From the NCBI GenBank assembly GCA_949752735.1, contig OX457047.1:2199782-2263781 (forward strand): a stretch of DNA of 64,000 nucleotides, in the 5' to 3' direction. The notes under the pieces were generated by a model. The model was not told where the DNA came from. It did no database searches and was given only the letters and a program-made list of their open reading frames with translations. This document shows, in pieces, positions 1 to 36,588 of the stretch; the stretch's first letter is position 1; each line of letters begins with the position of its first letter. A program made the translations under genes and the position numbers. Source of the stretch: Lumbricus terrestris. Its lineage: Eukaryota > Annelida > Clitellata > Crassiclitellata > Lumbricidae.

Positions 1-745
1 CTTAACTCTTGAGTTCTCTAGGAATTACATTTACCTCCTCTGTTCGGAACATTGGTTTTACTCTGTACCGGGAGCTGACGTTCTCGAAACACATAGGCCC
101 ACATGTGAATCTACTTTGTCGTGATTGCTACTTCCTACTGCCAACTACGTCAGCTTAGGGTGGTATCTCGAGTGGTATCTCGATCTCTGACCCTTACTGC
201 TGCTGCTGCCACTCTTGTCCATGCATTTGTGGTCTCTCGCCTCGACTATAATTGTAGTGCACTTTATGTCGAACTCCTGGCGATCCGGATTGGGTGTCTT
301 GACCGGGTTCTGCGCACAGCAGCACGTCGTTTAGGTAGCATCTCTAAAGTTTTACCAAGTCACGGAGTACATGCGAAATGTACTCTACTGGCTTCCTATG
401 CCACAGCGGATCACCTATCGGGTTTCTGCATTAGTCTGGCGCTGCATGGAGGGTCTGGCTCCCATGTACCTGCAGGAGCTCTGCTGTCCCACTTCTGGTG
501 TCCAGCGGCGATCTGACCTCCGATCGGCTGAACAAGCTGAGCTCTTGGTCCCTCGTTCTCGAACTGCTATAATGCAGCGGCACTCTTTTTCAGTGGCTGG
601 TCAAAGAACCTGGAATGGGATCCCTGTTGCACTCCGCCTTGTGCCTAGAGATCACACCGCTATGTTTCTTTCTTGCTTAAAACTGTCTTATTTGGATGTT
701 GTCGAACTGTGAGCGCTTCTGAGTAGGTTACCTTGAAGGTGAGCT
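1..745 (+). mobile_element. Non-LTR retrotransposon fragment (CR1/L2-like reverse transcriptase C-terminus), broken
   Basis: Translations in two frames (121-516 and 371-712) give pieces of the conserved C-terminal part of a CR1/L2-type reverse transcriptase, including LVPRSRTAI and FSVAGQRTWNGIPVALR. The intact relative at 13697-14476 has the same order of motifs in one frame, so this copy is frameshifted and dead. The 3' end runs into a (GAT)n tail. The paralogous insertion in copy B lies at about 54225-54935, so it predates the segmental duplication. Confidence 0.8.
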
Positions 746-766
746 ATATAAATAGTTAATAGTAAT

Positions 767-767
767 A

Positions 768-825
<58 letters not shown>

Positions 826-828
826 CGA

Positions 829-859
<31 letters not shown>

Positions 860-872
860 AACGATGACGATG
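767..872. repeat. (ATG)n/(ACG)n compound microsatellite
   Basis: An ATG trinucleotide array grades into ACG units and back. It follows the 3' end of the LINE fragment and probably grew from its tail. The methionine- and isoleucine-run open frames across it are artefacts. Confidence 0.95.
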
Positions 873-875
873 ATG

Positions 876-1035
876 ATGTTTGAGCTCTTTGGCCTTTCTC
901 TTCCCTTGTTTCGTAAACGCTTGAAGACTATTCTATTTGATGGCGGGAGCACTAGCTGGAATTGGGAGCGCTACTAAATCTGTGAGCGGCGCTTTATAAA
1001 TGTTCAATTACAATTGCAATTACAATACTGCGATG
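876..1035 (+). mobile_element. LINE 3'-end fragment with ACAATT tail
   Basis: The text encodes the terminal motif LPLFRKRLKTILFD seen at the end of the reverse transcriptase at 20600-21310, followed by 'gcggcgctttataaatg' and repeats of ACAATT. The same piece is in copy B at 55035-55625, where it is split by a later DNA transposon. Confidence 0.75.
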
Positions 1036-1142
1036 TGTCACTTTGAATTACTAATAAACACAAATAATAATATGCAATCTTCACGACAATTGGTAGGTTT
1101 TAAGCCCGGGCAGTAAATGAAGATGAAGAAACCGCTGTTGTT

Positions 1143-1500
1143 TAATATTGTATTGTATTGTATTGTAGGCCTATCTGACTAAGCTTATTTGTAAAGCGCT
1201 TCTCGCAGCAAGAGCCTTTCAGAAGCGCTTCCAGTGCGTTCAACTCCGAGAAAAAGGCAGGTTTTCAAACGAGAGAAAGATGATGAAAGACTACCATAGA
1301 GAATGATATATAGCGAACTGACGGGGGAAGACCATTAAAGGTAGGGATGCTGGCAAATGATCTGGATTGAGCCATGGTGATCCTGACTCGGGGGACAAAG
1401 AGGTCAAGCCGATCAGAGGACCTGAGAGGACGCAGCGAAGTGGCAGAAGGGGGACGTAGATACCTCGGAGCAGGACCCAATTGAGACTTGAGGAACAAAA
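1143..1500 (-). mobile_element. LINE 3'-end fragment, copy A only
   Basis: On the minus strand the frame ending near 1265 reads LFVPRVRITMAQSRSFASI, a decayed version of the conserved C-terminal motif of CR1/L2-type reverse transcriptases. The left end is a run of ATTGT, which would be the 3' tail in this orientation. Copy B lacks it: its sequence passes straight across near 55740. The insertion therefore followed the duplication. Confidence 0.65.
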
Positions 1501-1531
1501 TCAGGGCATGATGATAGCATTCGTGTGGCGC

Positions 1532-25267
<23,736 letters not shown>

Positions 25268-25532
25268 TACATCGAGTTTTATACCATTCACCTGCAACAC
25301 ATATAACGTTTCTCTGAATGGTATGGAATGTAGAGATGGCTGCTAATTGGGTCTCCGAAGGCTTCTTGTCTGTGCACAATCTGTCTGGAGTGATAGACTC
25401 TGTACGACCTCATCGATACTCGCACAAGTCATCTCCACCTACATGATTCATGATTTTTATTCGATTCCACAAAGATTCACAAAAATCCAGCCATTTAGCA
25501 TCAAGCCAACATATGGGAAAATTCATGAAAAG

Positions 25533-26003
25533 AAACAGAAGCGCTGTTAGCATTCTAACGTCGTGTAGGCCTAGGTCACTCCTCCCATTAGGCCTATTGT
25601 AATCCAAAGTTCGTGGAATTTAAAACAGCGCAATTTAATTTTTAGTACAGCAAATTTAATTGGCATTCTAATTATGTGTGCGTGTAGAAGAAACAAAAGC
25701 GCTGTTAGCATTCTAACGTCGTGTAGGCCTAGGTCACTCCTCCCATTAGGCCTATTGTAATCCAAAGTTCGTGGATTTTAAAACAGTGCAATTTAATTTT
25801 TAGTACAGCAAATTTAATTGGCATTCTAATTATGTGTGCGTGTAGAAGAAACAAAAGCGCTGTTAGCATTCTAACGTCGTGTAGGCCTAGGTCACTCCTC
25901 CCATTAGGCCTATTGTAATCCAAAGTTCGTGGATTTTAAAACAGTGCAATTTAATTTTTAGTACAGCAAATTTAATTAGCTTTCTAATTGTGTGTGCGAG
26001 TTT
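25533..26003. repeat. 158-bp tandem repeat, about three units
   Basis: Three head-to-tail units begin near 25533, 25691 and 25849, each with 'agcgctgttagcattctaac' and 'gtcactcctcccattaggcc'. The last unit is diverged at its 3' end. The array is 5' of SLC5 copy A and could overlap its promoter or 5' UTR intron. Short frames repeated at 158-bp spacing are products of the repeat. Confidence 0.95.
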
Positions 26004-26104
26004 AGCTACCGGCATGTACATAAAGGCGCTATGCATGATGGCCCGATGCGTTTAGTTGATTGAGATTGGGGTTCCGTAAGAAATGGAATATTATGGCGTG
26101 AAGG

Positions 26105-26405
26105 CAGGGCTCTACTGGTAAATTTTGAGGTGAGTACACGCTGACCTGGAGAAAATTTTCCAACGACCTAATCTCGGGAAAATTTCATCCATTTTCCCGT
26201 CCAAAATATCTGACGACCTTCTTTTTTTAGTCATCCGACCCCAAAACAACCGCATTCGCCTGATTTACTATAGCGTGCACGGTGTGCCCTGCTTTTTGCC
26301 CGCGTAGGCTATACCCTACTTTTCGGGAGGTGAGTATACGATGCCGTTTTTGCCCGGACGTGAGTATACGCTGTATACCGGCGTATACCCTCGTGTACAG
26401 CCCTG
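26105..26405. mobile_element. hAT-like MITE
   Basis: Ends CAGGGCTC... and ...CAGCCCTG are flanked by an 8-bp duplication CGTGAAGG (26097-26104 and 26406-26413). Length 301 bp, no coding capacity. Confidence 0.75.
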
Positions 26406-26746
26406 CGTGAAGGGTTCCGTGACCAAAAAAGTTGGGGGAAAGCTGCTAATAGTAAAGACAATAATAGTTCAATATATGTGTGTATTATTTTCTAAGCTTG
26501 AGACAAGCGAATTAGCCTTGTAGGCTGCAGCTAATTCTTTTAATTATGCACACACCCTAACTCTATGAACAAGATTCATGCACTTCGAAATACTCCTACT
26601 TTCACGCAACAATTAATTTTAAATAAAAACACATTTCAGAGGGAAACAACACATAGGCCTACGAAGGGTACTTCACGCTCTTTATCTAGCATAAAGTACA
26701 CTCTGTTTCCACTCAGCCCAAGCCAGCAACATGCTCAATTTATACT

Positions 26747-27777
26747 TCTTCTTCTTCCTCAGCCGTCCTCGTGACGAGGGTTGGCCGCATCATGAATAAT
26801 CTTCTTCCACTCTCTTCGATCTTCCGTGCTCCTTGTGATCTGTTCCAACGTCATTCCAGTCCAGGTTCTAATGTTATCCATCCATGTCGTGCAAGGTCTT
26901 CCTCTTCCCCCCGGTGTTGTACCCTGTATCAGGTCTTTTTCCATGTTGTCATCTTCCTTCCTGATTATATGACCATAGTACCTCATCTTCCTTTCTTTTA
27001 TATTTGCTAGTAGGGTTCTATCTGTTCCAGCCTTTTCCAGCACCCATTCATTAGTTCTTTTTTCTGTCCATGCAATGCGTAGTAGGCCTACTCTTCTCAA
27101 ACATTTAATTTCAAATGCGTTTATTCTGTCCTCATCAGCTTTCTTTAGTGTCCAACTTTCGCATCCATATGTAGCCACTGGCCACACTAATGCCTTTATG
27201 AGTCTTAATTTTGTGGACATGCATATCCCATGATTCTGCCATATCTTGTAGAGACCCAGACAGACATTATATCCCTTTGCTAGTCTCGCTCGGATTTCTT
27301 TGGAGCAATCCGCATCTTCTGTAATCAACGATCCCAGATACGCGAGCGTGTCTACTTGCTCCAATACATTGTTACCTACTCTGATCTTGCATAGACCTCT
27401 GTTTGCTGTCATTACCTTGGTTTTATTCTCGTTTATCTGTAAACCGCATCTCTTTCCCGTTCTGTTGACTCTATCCACCAGTACTTGTAATTCCGCCTCC
27501 GAGTTTGCCAATAGAATTATATCGTCTGCATATCTCAAGTTTGTAATACACCTTCCACCTATCCGTACCCCACCCTCATACCCTTCTAATGCATCTCTCA
27601 TCGCCATTTCTGCCACAATGTTGAAGAGGTAGGGTGAGATCACGCAACCTTGTCTTACCCCTTTCTTAATTGGGAAGTCTGCAGAATATACTCCGGCTAC
27701 CCGAACTTTAGCCTTCTGTTTTCGGTACAGACTTGCCATCAGGTTTACTATGTGGGGTGGAAAACCCAATTCTATCA
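26747..27777 (-). mobile_element. 5'-truncated LINE with reverse transcriptase and (GAA)n tail
   Basis: The frame 27781-26759 encodes part of a non-LTR ORF2: GVRQGCVISPYLFNI and YADDIILLANS (catalytic YADD), then the thumb region, and C-terminal MRYYGHIIRKEDD, GRGRPCTTWMDNI and DRREWKKIIHDA motifs. The start lies inside the 3' flank, so it is 5'-truncated. A 12-bp target duplication TCAATTTATACT (26735-26746 and 27778-27789) brackets it, showing target-primed insertion. The frame is uninterrupted, which suggests a young copy. RTE/Jockey-like by overall motif order; exact clade not determined. Confidence 0.9.
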
Positions 27778-27789
27778 TCAATTTATACT

Positions 27790-28585
27790 AAAACTTCTCT
27801 AATCAGCGAAAATGACTCGTTCAGAATTGATACTTTTATTGTACGAAAGCACGAAATTTAATGAAATAACGTAAGGAGACTTATGAAATTAACACTGCAT
27901 ACTTACAGGCTACAGCCTACTCCAATATTTCCTACCTGCCAACAAATGCACAGCCAGCGTAATTCAACTACCGCACAGATTGGAAAACGTGACACGATGC
28001 AACAGATCTATATTACATTTACAGAGCTATTTCGAACGGAGAAAACCTCAACGGATGAGACATACAAATGCCAGGATGTAAGAGTAATGATTGGGTCTCA
28101 ACAAAATTTATGACACCAACAATAAAAGGTCTTTTGTAGCAGAAGTCAAGCTAAGAAGCTGAGAAGATATGATTGCGGTACAATAATAGGCTATTATGCC
28201 CGAATGGAGGCTAGAGTTGTAAGCCAATGTCCTATCCTGCTAGCCATCTAGAGATGCGATATGGGCTTTAAAATGTGTATATATAGAGATCATTCTATGG
28301 CGTACACCTGCTCATCTGGGCATTAAAGATAAGCATGGAAAAGCGACTACTTCTCAATTCAGACTGATAAAAGGAACAAATCACCGCAGGTGTACAGATT
28401 GCTTCACTAGTTTAGGACTAGGAGACTTACACAATCATCATCACCATATTTCATAGTATTTCAGCATAAATCACACCACCTTACCATAGCTTCTATTACC
28501 GTATCTTACGTTTCCTTAATTTAATTACCAGCTGGGCCGCCGAGAGGGGAAAATGATCAGGGCCCCGCGATTTCTAAGGGCCGGG
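27790..28585. other. Intergenic, nothing recognised
   Basis: No gene, repeat border or tRNA could be supported. The interval lies upstream of SLC5 copy A and may hold its promoter or 5' UTR exon; a 'tatatata' stretch near 28280 is not sufficient evidence. Confidence 0.4.
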
Positions 28586-28589
28586 CTAG

Positions 28590-29245
<656 letters not shown>

Positions 29246-29249
29246 TCTT

Positions 29250-30815
29250 CAAACCCTCAAGACGAGGCCTGACAATTCCGGACTAGTTTTTAAACAATGG
29301 TTAGCAATGAAGTCTCTTAGGGATCCTAAATACCTCGGGGCATAAAAGAAATAATAATAATGCTTTATTGAGCCACCTGCAAACGTACTGCGGAAACAAT
29401 GGACAAGAACAGAATAATTATAGCGCGTACAATAGTTACTTAAAATTAGCAGAGGCGTCATCAGACATGTTTCTTCATTTCAGTCTTACCTATGCTGCGC
29501 AGTGTAGTTGGAACATTATTAGTCCAATATTACTATAGGCAGGTGATCGGATATGTCTGAAGTTATTATAGCAGTCAATAACGGAATTAAGAGAGTTTGT
29601 GAAGATATTGTCTATTAGCGTGGCAGTAGTAGGGGTAATTCTAATCGGTTACAGGATCAGGGGGGAAAGTGATAGGTAGCCATACATTCAATGAACTCAT
29701 TTGTAGGGGAGTGATTGCCAAAAGCCAGCAGATTAATATTAAAAGAAAACTTCTTTGGTCTTATTATAATTCCAATACAAAATTTTCAAAAGTGCTTCAA
29801 GATCCGTGTTAAATTCATCTATGTTCAGTCCCGGGGGTCTGTATATGACACCAACTTGCCTATCCATTGATTTGTGTTGAGAAAATATTAATAAACAGAC
29901 TTTCAAGTGAACTTACTGTATCTGTGTCAGAGTGCTCAATTTTAGAAAATGTAATATCATCTCTTACGAACAATCCAACAACCTTCCTTTCCCCAGTTTT
30001 CTACTTTTGTTCATTCGTTCCGAAAACTTATATAGCGCCCATTCAAGAAACCTACTCAGATGCGCTCCCAGCCCAGCCACACATGGCCGCATTAAGTCTA
30101 GTGTGAGCCCGGGTGCTGTGACAACCTTGCGGGCCCCCATTCTGTCAGCCACCGGTCCACGATGCACATAGGCTAGAGTTAGACCTAGACCTAGCGTGAG
30201 AATTATCGGGGGTTGAGTGGTTCAGTCCCAGTCTTTCTTAAGACGCCATAGTAAAGTCTTCAATGCACACCCCAAGTTCACATGAATCAACGTCTGACCT
30301 GCAGTTATTTTTCTACAATAATTATTCTCATGCTGCATCGGCTTACCATGTTTACTAATGGATATGAACTGTACATAGGAATGGCTTTCTTATGGCGTAT
30401 TTGTTACTAAGAAACAGCTTCTGACACTAGAGAACAGCAGGAACGAACGACATGCAATATTTAAATAATTTGCTAAATTATTCAACAAGAAAATATATAC
30501 AGTAATAGGCCTGTACTTTCACACCAGAAAATTCTTCCAATACAAAGTTTCAGCCAGGAGGAAACTCCGTTTCCGGGTAGACTCTGTATGACTTTGTGTC
30601 GGGGCAGACTTTATATAACGTGACACCGTCGCTTTACAGTTGTAACTGGAAACCAAGCACCTTTTCCAGCGCCTCTGATTTGGGAACAGGGAACGTCGTT
30701 GAATTTCAAGGCTGATTCACACAATATTAGCATAATTATTGTTCGGGATGAGGACCGCTAACAAAGCTACTTTCAGTGCAGCTTCTTGCCAAAATGTTTG
30801 CGTTTAAAAGTAATG
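29250..30815. other. Intergenic with one LINE 3'-end relic
   Basis: Only one element is recognisable: at about 30005-30110 the minus strand carries the local LINE/SINE terminus ('gagcgcatctgagtaggtt' and 'gggcgctatataagt'). I see nothing else I can name. Confidence 0.4.
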
Positions 30816-30819
30816 ATGG

Positions 30820-30821
30820 TG

Positions 30822-30881
<60 letters not shown>

Positions 30882-30889
30882 TTAATAAT

Positions 30890-30958
<69 letters not shown>
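30820..30958. repeat. (AAT)n(AAC)n microsatellite
   Basis: AAT units, a block of AAC units, then AAT again. Confidence 0.95.
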
Positions 30959-30959
<1 letters not shown>

Positions 30960-30964
30960 TATCG

Positions 30965-31255
30965 GCCCCCTGGGCGAGGGTCAAGTATGTCGCATGGGAT
31001 GCAACATCCATCCATACTTGTGCTACCTCATACCTCAACATCGAGTCAGCAATGCCATGGAGGAGCAGCCGAAGACGCCGCAAACCGAAAGTGCGCCAAA
31101 TATTCAACCCTTCCGACCACCTACGATTTCGTCCCCGTCGCCTTCGAATCGCTGGGCCCCGTCAATCGGACAGGACGGGACTTCTTGATGGAGTTGGGGC
31201 GCCGCATGACCGGATTGACCGCCCTCTGTGGGGCCCTCGGGAGACACTTATTTTA
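30965..31255 (+). mobile_element. LINE ORF2 C-terminal fragment (L1/Tx1-like)
   Basis: The frame ending at 31256 reads YDFVPVAFESLGPVNRTGRDF then LMELGRRMTGLTALCG, the C-terminal end of L1/Tx1-like non-LTR ORF2 proteins. Upstream is a microsatellite, so only this terminal piece remains. Confidence 0.65.
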
Positions 31256-31445
31256 ACGTTTATCTACATGCACTCAAAGATTCAACGCCATAGATTTCAG
31301 GGGCACGTTCACACAACCAACCGGGGTCCAAGACGACTTATCGTACTAATAATAAATGCATATACATTAGTTTTAGCTAAGCAATTGTGGGAAATAATTA
31401 GCACATTATGCTAGTGTTTTGTTAGCGAAAAAAAAATTTAAAAAT

Positions 31446-31446
31446 A

Positions 31447-31504
<58 letters not shown>

Positions 31505-31560
31505 CGACGACGACGACAACGACGACGACGACGATGACGATGACTATGATGATGATGATG
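31446..31560. repeat. (GAT)n/(GAC)n microsatellite
   Basis: GAT units merge into GAC units and back, like the array at 767-872. Confidence 0.95.
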
Positions 31561-32305
31561 GTAACCTCAGCGTAAATATTCTATCACCATTGCTATAACA
31601 AATATCGTCATCCAATCTCTAGCTAAATCATTATCTAGCCTACTTAACGTCATTTTGACTAAAACAATTATAGAGAGTCATCACAGAGAAGATGACGTAT
31701 TTAAAAAAACCATTTCGATATTTCGAGCAGTAGGCCTATGATGAATATAATTTATCCTTTTCTCGTTTCGCGTATATTGAAAATCGTTGATCCTAAATGA
31801 GTTTTCTCATAAATCCACGAAGGTATCCGTTATTCTATCACAATTTAAGGCTTATTGTCGAAAGTAGGTTGCGACTTAGGTCTACAACTTCTTATTTAAA
31901 TGCGTCACATCCGCTGATTTGTCCATTTTGTCATCACAAAGAAAGAAATCTGACGTGAAAGTTGCTTTTGTTTCTTGTGTCACCACGAACAACTGTCGTG
32001 ACATAATAGTCTTATTAGACGTGTGCATTTTTGCTGTGTTTTGTTTTTTGCTAAAAGTCAAAGACTTGCTAATAATTATTGATAGTCTTACAGCGTTCTA
32101 ATTTAAACGGAAAAATTGCAAATGTTAACATTTAGACTTGTATAGACCCGCCCTAGGATATTGTCAACGCCACGACAAGATCTTCCACAGAGTCAGAGTT
32201 GCTATTTATAATTTGCTTTTCCTTGGCATTTCTGTAGTATTGACTTGTCTGGAAATCTTACCCAATCTAGTTCGGGTAAAGCCGCAGTTTATGTTGTTAA
32301 ATAGT
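31561..32305. other. Intergenic, nothing recognised
   Basis: AT-rich sequence without supportable genes or repeat borders. Confidence 0.4.
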
Positions 32306-32309
32306 ATTA

Positions 32310-32520
32310 TGTTGTCAGGGTCAAGTGGAAGTTGGATTGGTAAACTGATCATTCTTTGCTTGAATGGAAAATTGATTCAAGGAAGGCCACTTATTCTCTA
32401 AATGGAAGCTGGATTGTTGAAATTTAGTCTGCTTCTAGTGCTGTATCACATAATGTTTAGCCTAAATTGAAATGGGATTGACGGGAAAGATTCTCGCCAA
32501 AATAAAATATAAGCTGGAGT
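32310..32520. repeat. Degenerate 'aaatggaagctggatt' minisatellite
   Basis: Decayed copies of the same unit that fills the interiors of the DNA elements at 6283, 10344 and 11156 ('attctttgcttgaatgg', 'aaatggaagctggattg', 'aaattgaaatgggattg'). No terminal inverted repeats are apparent here. Confidence 0.55.
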
Positions 32521-32619
32521 GACATAGATGACTTACTGACTAATGGTTTTGGCGATGCTCTGACAAGCAAGCGACAGCCTCTCATTAATGAAAATTCTTT
32601 TTCTTTCTCTCCTTTCTCC

Positions 32620-32790
<171 letters not shown>

Positions 32791-33170
32791 GCCTCTCTTC
32801 AAATCAGATACCAGAAGCATCATAATTTTATCGAAAGAAACGACTTGCTGAAGTGTTGATTTATAAATCGCATTGTATCACATAATCATTGTTTTAAATG
32901 TTGACTGACCATTAACGTTCAACTAGACCAACTGAGAAACTGGCATAGCCCATTGCACAGTGATTATAGACAAGCAATAGAACTTGCCAGTAACGATTAT
33001 ATACACCTCAGAGCAGGTATCTTGAAGTGGCGCTATATAAATTCTGATGGATTGATTGATTGATGAGCCATTGGTTGCCTGTGTTGAAGATTTGAATTTG
33101 GAAACAAGTATTCCTAGCCAATAAAGACACCATACAAATATGACTTTTGTCACCAAAGGTTTGACAAGAC

Positions 33171-34445
33171 TTGGAGGAGATTCACTGGTCGTGTAAAAGC
33201 CCCCATTGCAGAGAAACTCCCCCCGTGTGCTCTTTATACCACAAACCAATGGCAGACAAAGATATTCCAATAAATCGAGTCATAACCCAAACTGGTAAAA
33301 ATTCGTTTAGGTGTAACTTATGCCAGAAGACATTTGTACACAAGAATGATCTGGAAGACCATATCAGAACCCACACCGGAAAAGATTATTCTTACAAGTG
33401 TGATATCTGTAGCAAAGAGTTCTCCGCTTGGTTCGCACTGGATTACCATTCAAAACTTCACACTAGAAGAGAACGATACAAATGCAAGTTATGTCTTAAA
33501 GCATTCAAACACAAGGGAGAACTGTTGAACCATGCAAATGCCCACATAGGAGAAGCACCACACAAGTGCAATGAATGTCCATACAAGTGCAATGAATGTG
33601 GCCGAAGTTTTAGATACAAGAATATGCTGAGCAACCATGCAAGAACACACACTGCAGAAAAACCATTTAAGTGCAATTTGTGTGAGAAGGCGTTTGCCAT
33701 GGAGTTTGCTCTTGAAGCACATAAAATAACCCACACTGGAGAAAAGCCATACAAGTGCGATTCCTGCAACCGTACATTTGCTCATAGCCGGAATTTGAAG
33801 TGCCATTTTAGAATCCACAGTCGAGAAACTAACTTTAAGTGCGATCTGTGTGGCAAGACGTTTGCTTGGAAGTGTGCTCTTAAACGGCATAAAATGACCC
33901 ACACTGGAGAAAAGCCATACAAGTGCAATTCCTGCAACAGTGCTTTTGCTCGTAGTTGGGATCTGAAAAGCCATTTTAGAATCCACACTGGAGAAAAGCC
34001 GTTCGCGTGCAATACCTGTCACAAGACATTTTCGTTAAAGCGAAGTCTGGAAGAGCATGGAAGAATTCATTCAGGAGAAAAACCATACGCTTGTAAACTT
34101 TGCAGCAAAAACTTTTCCCGACACTCAGACCTCTGGTCGCATGCAAAAAGTCATGCTGGAGAAAAACCACATAAACACGATTTATGTCAGAAGACTTTTG
34201 AAACTAGATATCCACTTACAATGCATGGAATAACCCACACTGCCGAAGAACAATTCAACGATCAGAAATGCAGCCAAATGTTACCACTTACGAGTCATCT
34301 CAATGTGCATGAAAAAACCCACACATCAAACGAACTGCCCAGATTATGTGATTTATGCCAGCAGGTATTTGCAAGCCCTGATGATCTGGAAATCCACATC
34401 AACTGTTGCCACAGTGGAGAAACATTGTACAAAACGCCGCAATGA
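33171..34445 (+). CDS. C2H2 zinc-finger protein, single exon
   Basis: A 424-residue open frame with a head-to-tail array of C2H2 fingers, presumably a nuclear DNA-binding transcription regulator. Ten canonical C-X2-C...H-X3-H fingers run from about residue 48 to 345, most joined by TGEKP-type linkers. A finger with the first Cys replaced by His (HDLCQKTF), a badly eroded one, and a final CDLCQQVF finger with an H-X4-H end follow. A split 'CNECPYKCNEC' near residue 135 is a partial duplication inside the array. The start at 33171 is the first Met; a second at 33249 (MADKDIP) gives a shorter leader. There is no KRAB, BTB or SCAN domain. It lies about 2.1 kb left of the Maverick element on the opposite strand to the transporters, directly after a LINE 3' end (33005-33065). 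An intronless gene beside LINE debris may be a retrocopy, but I see no poly(A) tail. Confidence 0.85.
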   Translation: MEEIHWSCKSPHCRETPPVCSLYHKPMADKDIPINRVITQTGKNSFRCNLCQKTFVHKNDLEDHIRTHTGKDYSYKCDICSKEFSAWFALDYHSKLHTRRERYKCKLCLKAFKHKGELLNHANAHIGEAPHKCNECPYKCNECGRSFRYKNMLSNHARTHTAEKPFKCNLCEKAFAMEFALEAHKITHTGEKPYKCDSCNRTFAHSRNLKCHFRIHSRETNFKCDLCGKTFAWKCALKRHKMTHTGEKPYKCNSCNSAFARSWDLKSHFRIHTGEKPFACNTCHKTFSLKRSLEEHGRIHSGEKPYACKLCSKNFSRHSDLWSHAKSHAGEKPHKHDLCQKTFETRYPLTMHGITHTAEEQFNDQKCSQMLPLTSHLNVHEKTHTSNELPRLCDLCQQVFASPDDLEIHINCCHSGETLYKTPQ

Positions 34446-35556
34446 AGTTGCTTTTGATTGTGATCAGTTAACCTACACAGCTGCACCTCCTGACATGAAT
34501 CGTTATTTTTCTGATGAGATCTTGTGTTTGTGGAAGCTGTGATGGATGAACTGTTAACAATGGTTAACCTATGGTTTATTTTAAACCATAGGCTGAACTT
34601 CATTTGGATAAAACAAAGTTCGGAATTTTAATATTCGTCAATATAATATTATAGGCTTATCGTTTATATAAAGTGCTTCCTATTCGACTGGTAAGATTGG
34701 TTCTTCTTGAATGCTACATTTATTTTCTTTGGTTTTCACGAATTAATCATTATATTCACCTGACAGATATTTAAAACAGCCTGAATATTCATCACGACCA
34801 TCTCTGACTTACATTTCAATCACTTAGATTGTGTGTCGTCTTCTCGGTCGTGCGGCTTGCTCAATGATCCAGTGTAATGTTCAAAATAATATTGCCTCAG
34901 ATCAGGATGTGGTGGGAAGTGCAAGTGTCTAGTTTGTCTTCACAAGTTCATTAATTTTTTCACCTGTTTTTGCAAGTGACTGAGATTCTTGATTCATGTC
35001 ATCCCACTTTCTTCGGTTCATTCATTCTTTCGTTCCGATAACTTACATGGCCCCACTATAAGCCACCTACTCAGAGGCGCTCCCAGCTTAGCCACAAACG
35101 ATTGTCCTTGTCCCTGTGATTCTTGGATCCCGCCAGAAACTCGAAAGTGGTGGGGCTGAATGTCTAATACCACTCACTCTTCTTCACTCTTCTTGAGGAA
35201 CCGCAGAGAATTTTTCTGCGAAAATGATCATATCTAGAACGCTGCAATATTCCAAAGCATATCTAATTCATAATGATGGTCCTTGTTCCTGTGATTGTTG
35301 GAGAGCCGCCAGAAACTCTCGAGTGGTTTGGCTGGATACACTCTGTTAGAAGAGATACGCTGATAGAGAAAGGAAGCTCATCGTGGGTCTTCCGGGATAG
35401 TTATTATTTTTGTTCTTCACGAAGTTTATTTTTCAACGAATATTCCAAACAGAACAAAAGCTGTCTCAATTTTTGTGAGTCCAACCACCGTCATTCATTT
35501 CAAAGAAGAGCTTAATGAAAGAGCCTGTGAAAGCAACAGCGTCAAAGCATTAGATC
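34446..35556. other. Intergenic with LINE 3'-end relic
   Basis: At about 35015-35110 the minus strand carries a decayed LINE/SINE terminus ('gagcgcctctgagtaggtgg'). Two copies of a 'ccttgt.cctgtgattcttgga' stretch occur near 35115 and 35280 and suggest a diverged duplication. Nothing else recognised. Confidence 0.4.
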
Positions 35557-35823
35557 CAGGGGCGGATCCAGGTGGGCCAATCCGGCCATGGCCCCCCATT
35601 TAAGTTTTTATTTTATTTTGACCAGCTATTCTGGCTCGGAAAGTTGACTTGCCCCCCTCCATGAGTAATTCCGTCGGTCCTCCCCACACACACGAAGTCC
35701 GCACACGAAATCCGTACGACTAATAGAAATGTCGTCAGATTTTTCGACGACAAAGACAAGAAACTTTCCCTGTCCCAGGACCGAAAATTCCGCCCCCTTC
35801 GAAAATTTCTGTAACCGCCCTTG
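35557..35823. mobile_element. hAT-like MITE
   Basis: Begins CAGGGGCGGATCC, ends CCGCCCTTG, and is flanked by ATTAGATC (35549-35556) and ATTAGGTC (35824-35831), an 8-bp duplication with one mismatch. Length 267 bp, non-coding. Confidence 0.7.
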
Positions 35824-35859
35824 ATTAGGTCTATATAGTTATCATTATTTTGCCCGAGG

Positions 35860-35885
35860 TATTTATTATTATTATGATTATTATG

Positions 35886-35955
<70 letters not shown>

Positions 35956-35957
35956 TA

Positions 35958-36016
<59 letters not shown>
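35860..36016. repeat. (ATT)n microsatellite
   Basis: About 150 bp of ATT units with few interruptions. Confidence 0.95.
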
Positions 36017-36588
36017 CTACAGCGTTCTGTCTGTTGTTTATTGAATTAAACGAATATACATACATATCATAATTGCCATCATCATCATCATTTAGTTTCC
36101 TTTCCAAGAAGTTTCCATTGACACATACCATACTACCAACCTTCCCGTTTTGTTTTTGCCTCATACGCTTACATTAAAAACACACAAACAACTAAACATA
36201 CATATATTCATGGATTGCGTAAATACATACTTACACATACACCCACTTACATACATACCTATACATGTCATACATACATACATACATTATTATATTCCAG
36301 AGTAGATCAATTCACAAAGGCAATTAAGACAACGTATAAGCTTATATAAAGGCTACGGCATTAGGAAGGGACAAAACTATTAATAATTTTTTTTATCATT
36401 ATTGTTATTACTAATTTATTTATTTAGCAATCACTTAAATTGTGTATCTTCTTCTCAGCCTTGTGGCTGTCTACGATATAATGTAGTACGGTACATCAGT
36501 TCTTGGACGGAACACTAGCAATAATAATTCGTCGCCTTGCAGTCGGATGGCGCCTTCGTGAGATTCTTGTTAAGGCGCTATATAAATG

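Noticed and set aside
33458..34022. Minus-strand frames opposite the zinc-finger gene
   Set aside because: Repetitive shadow of the finger array.
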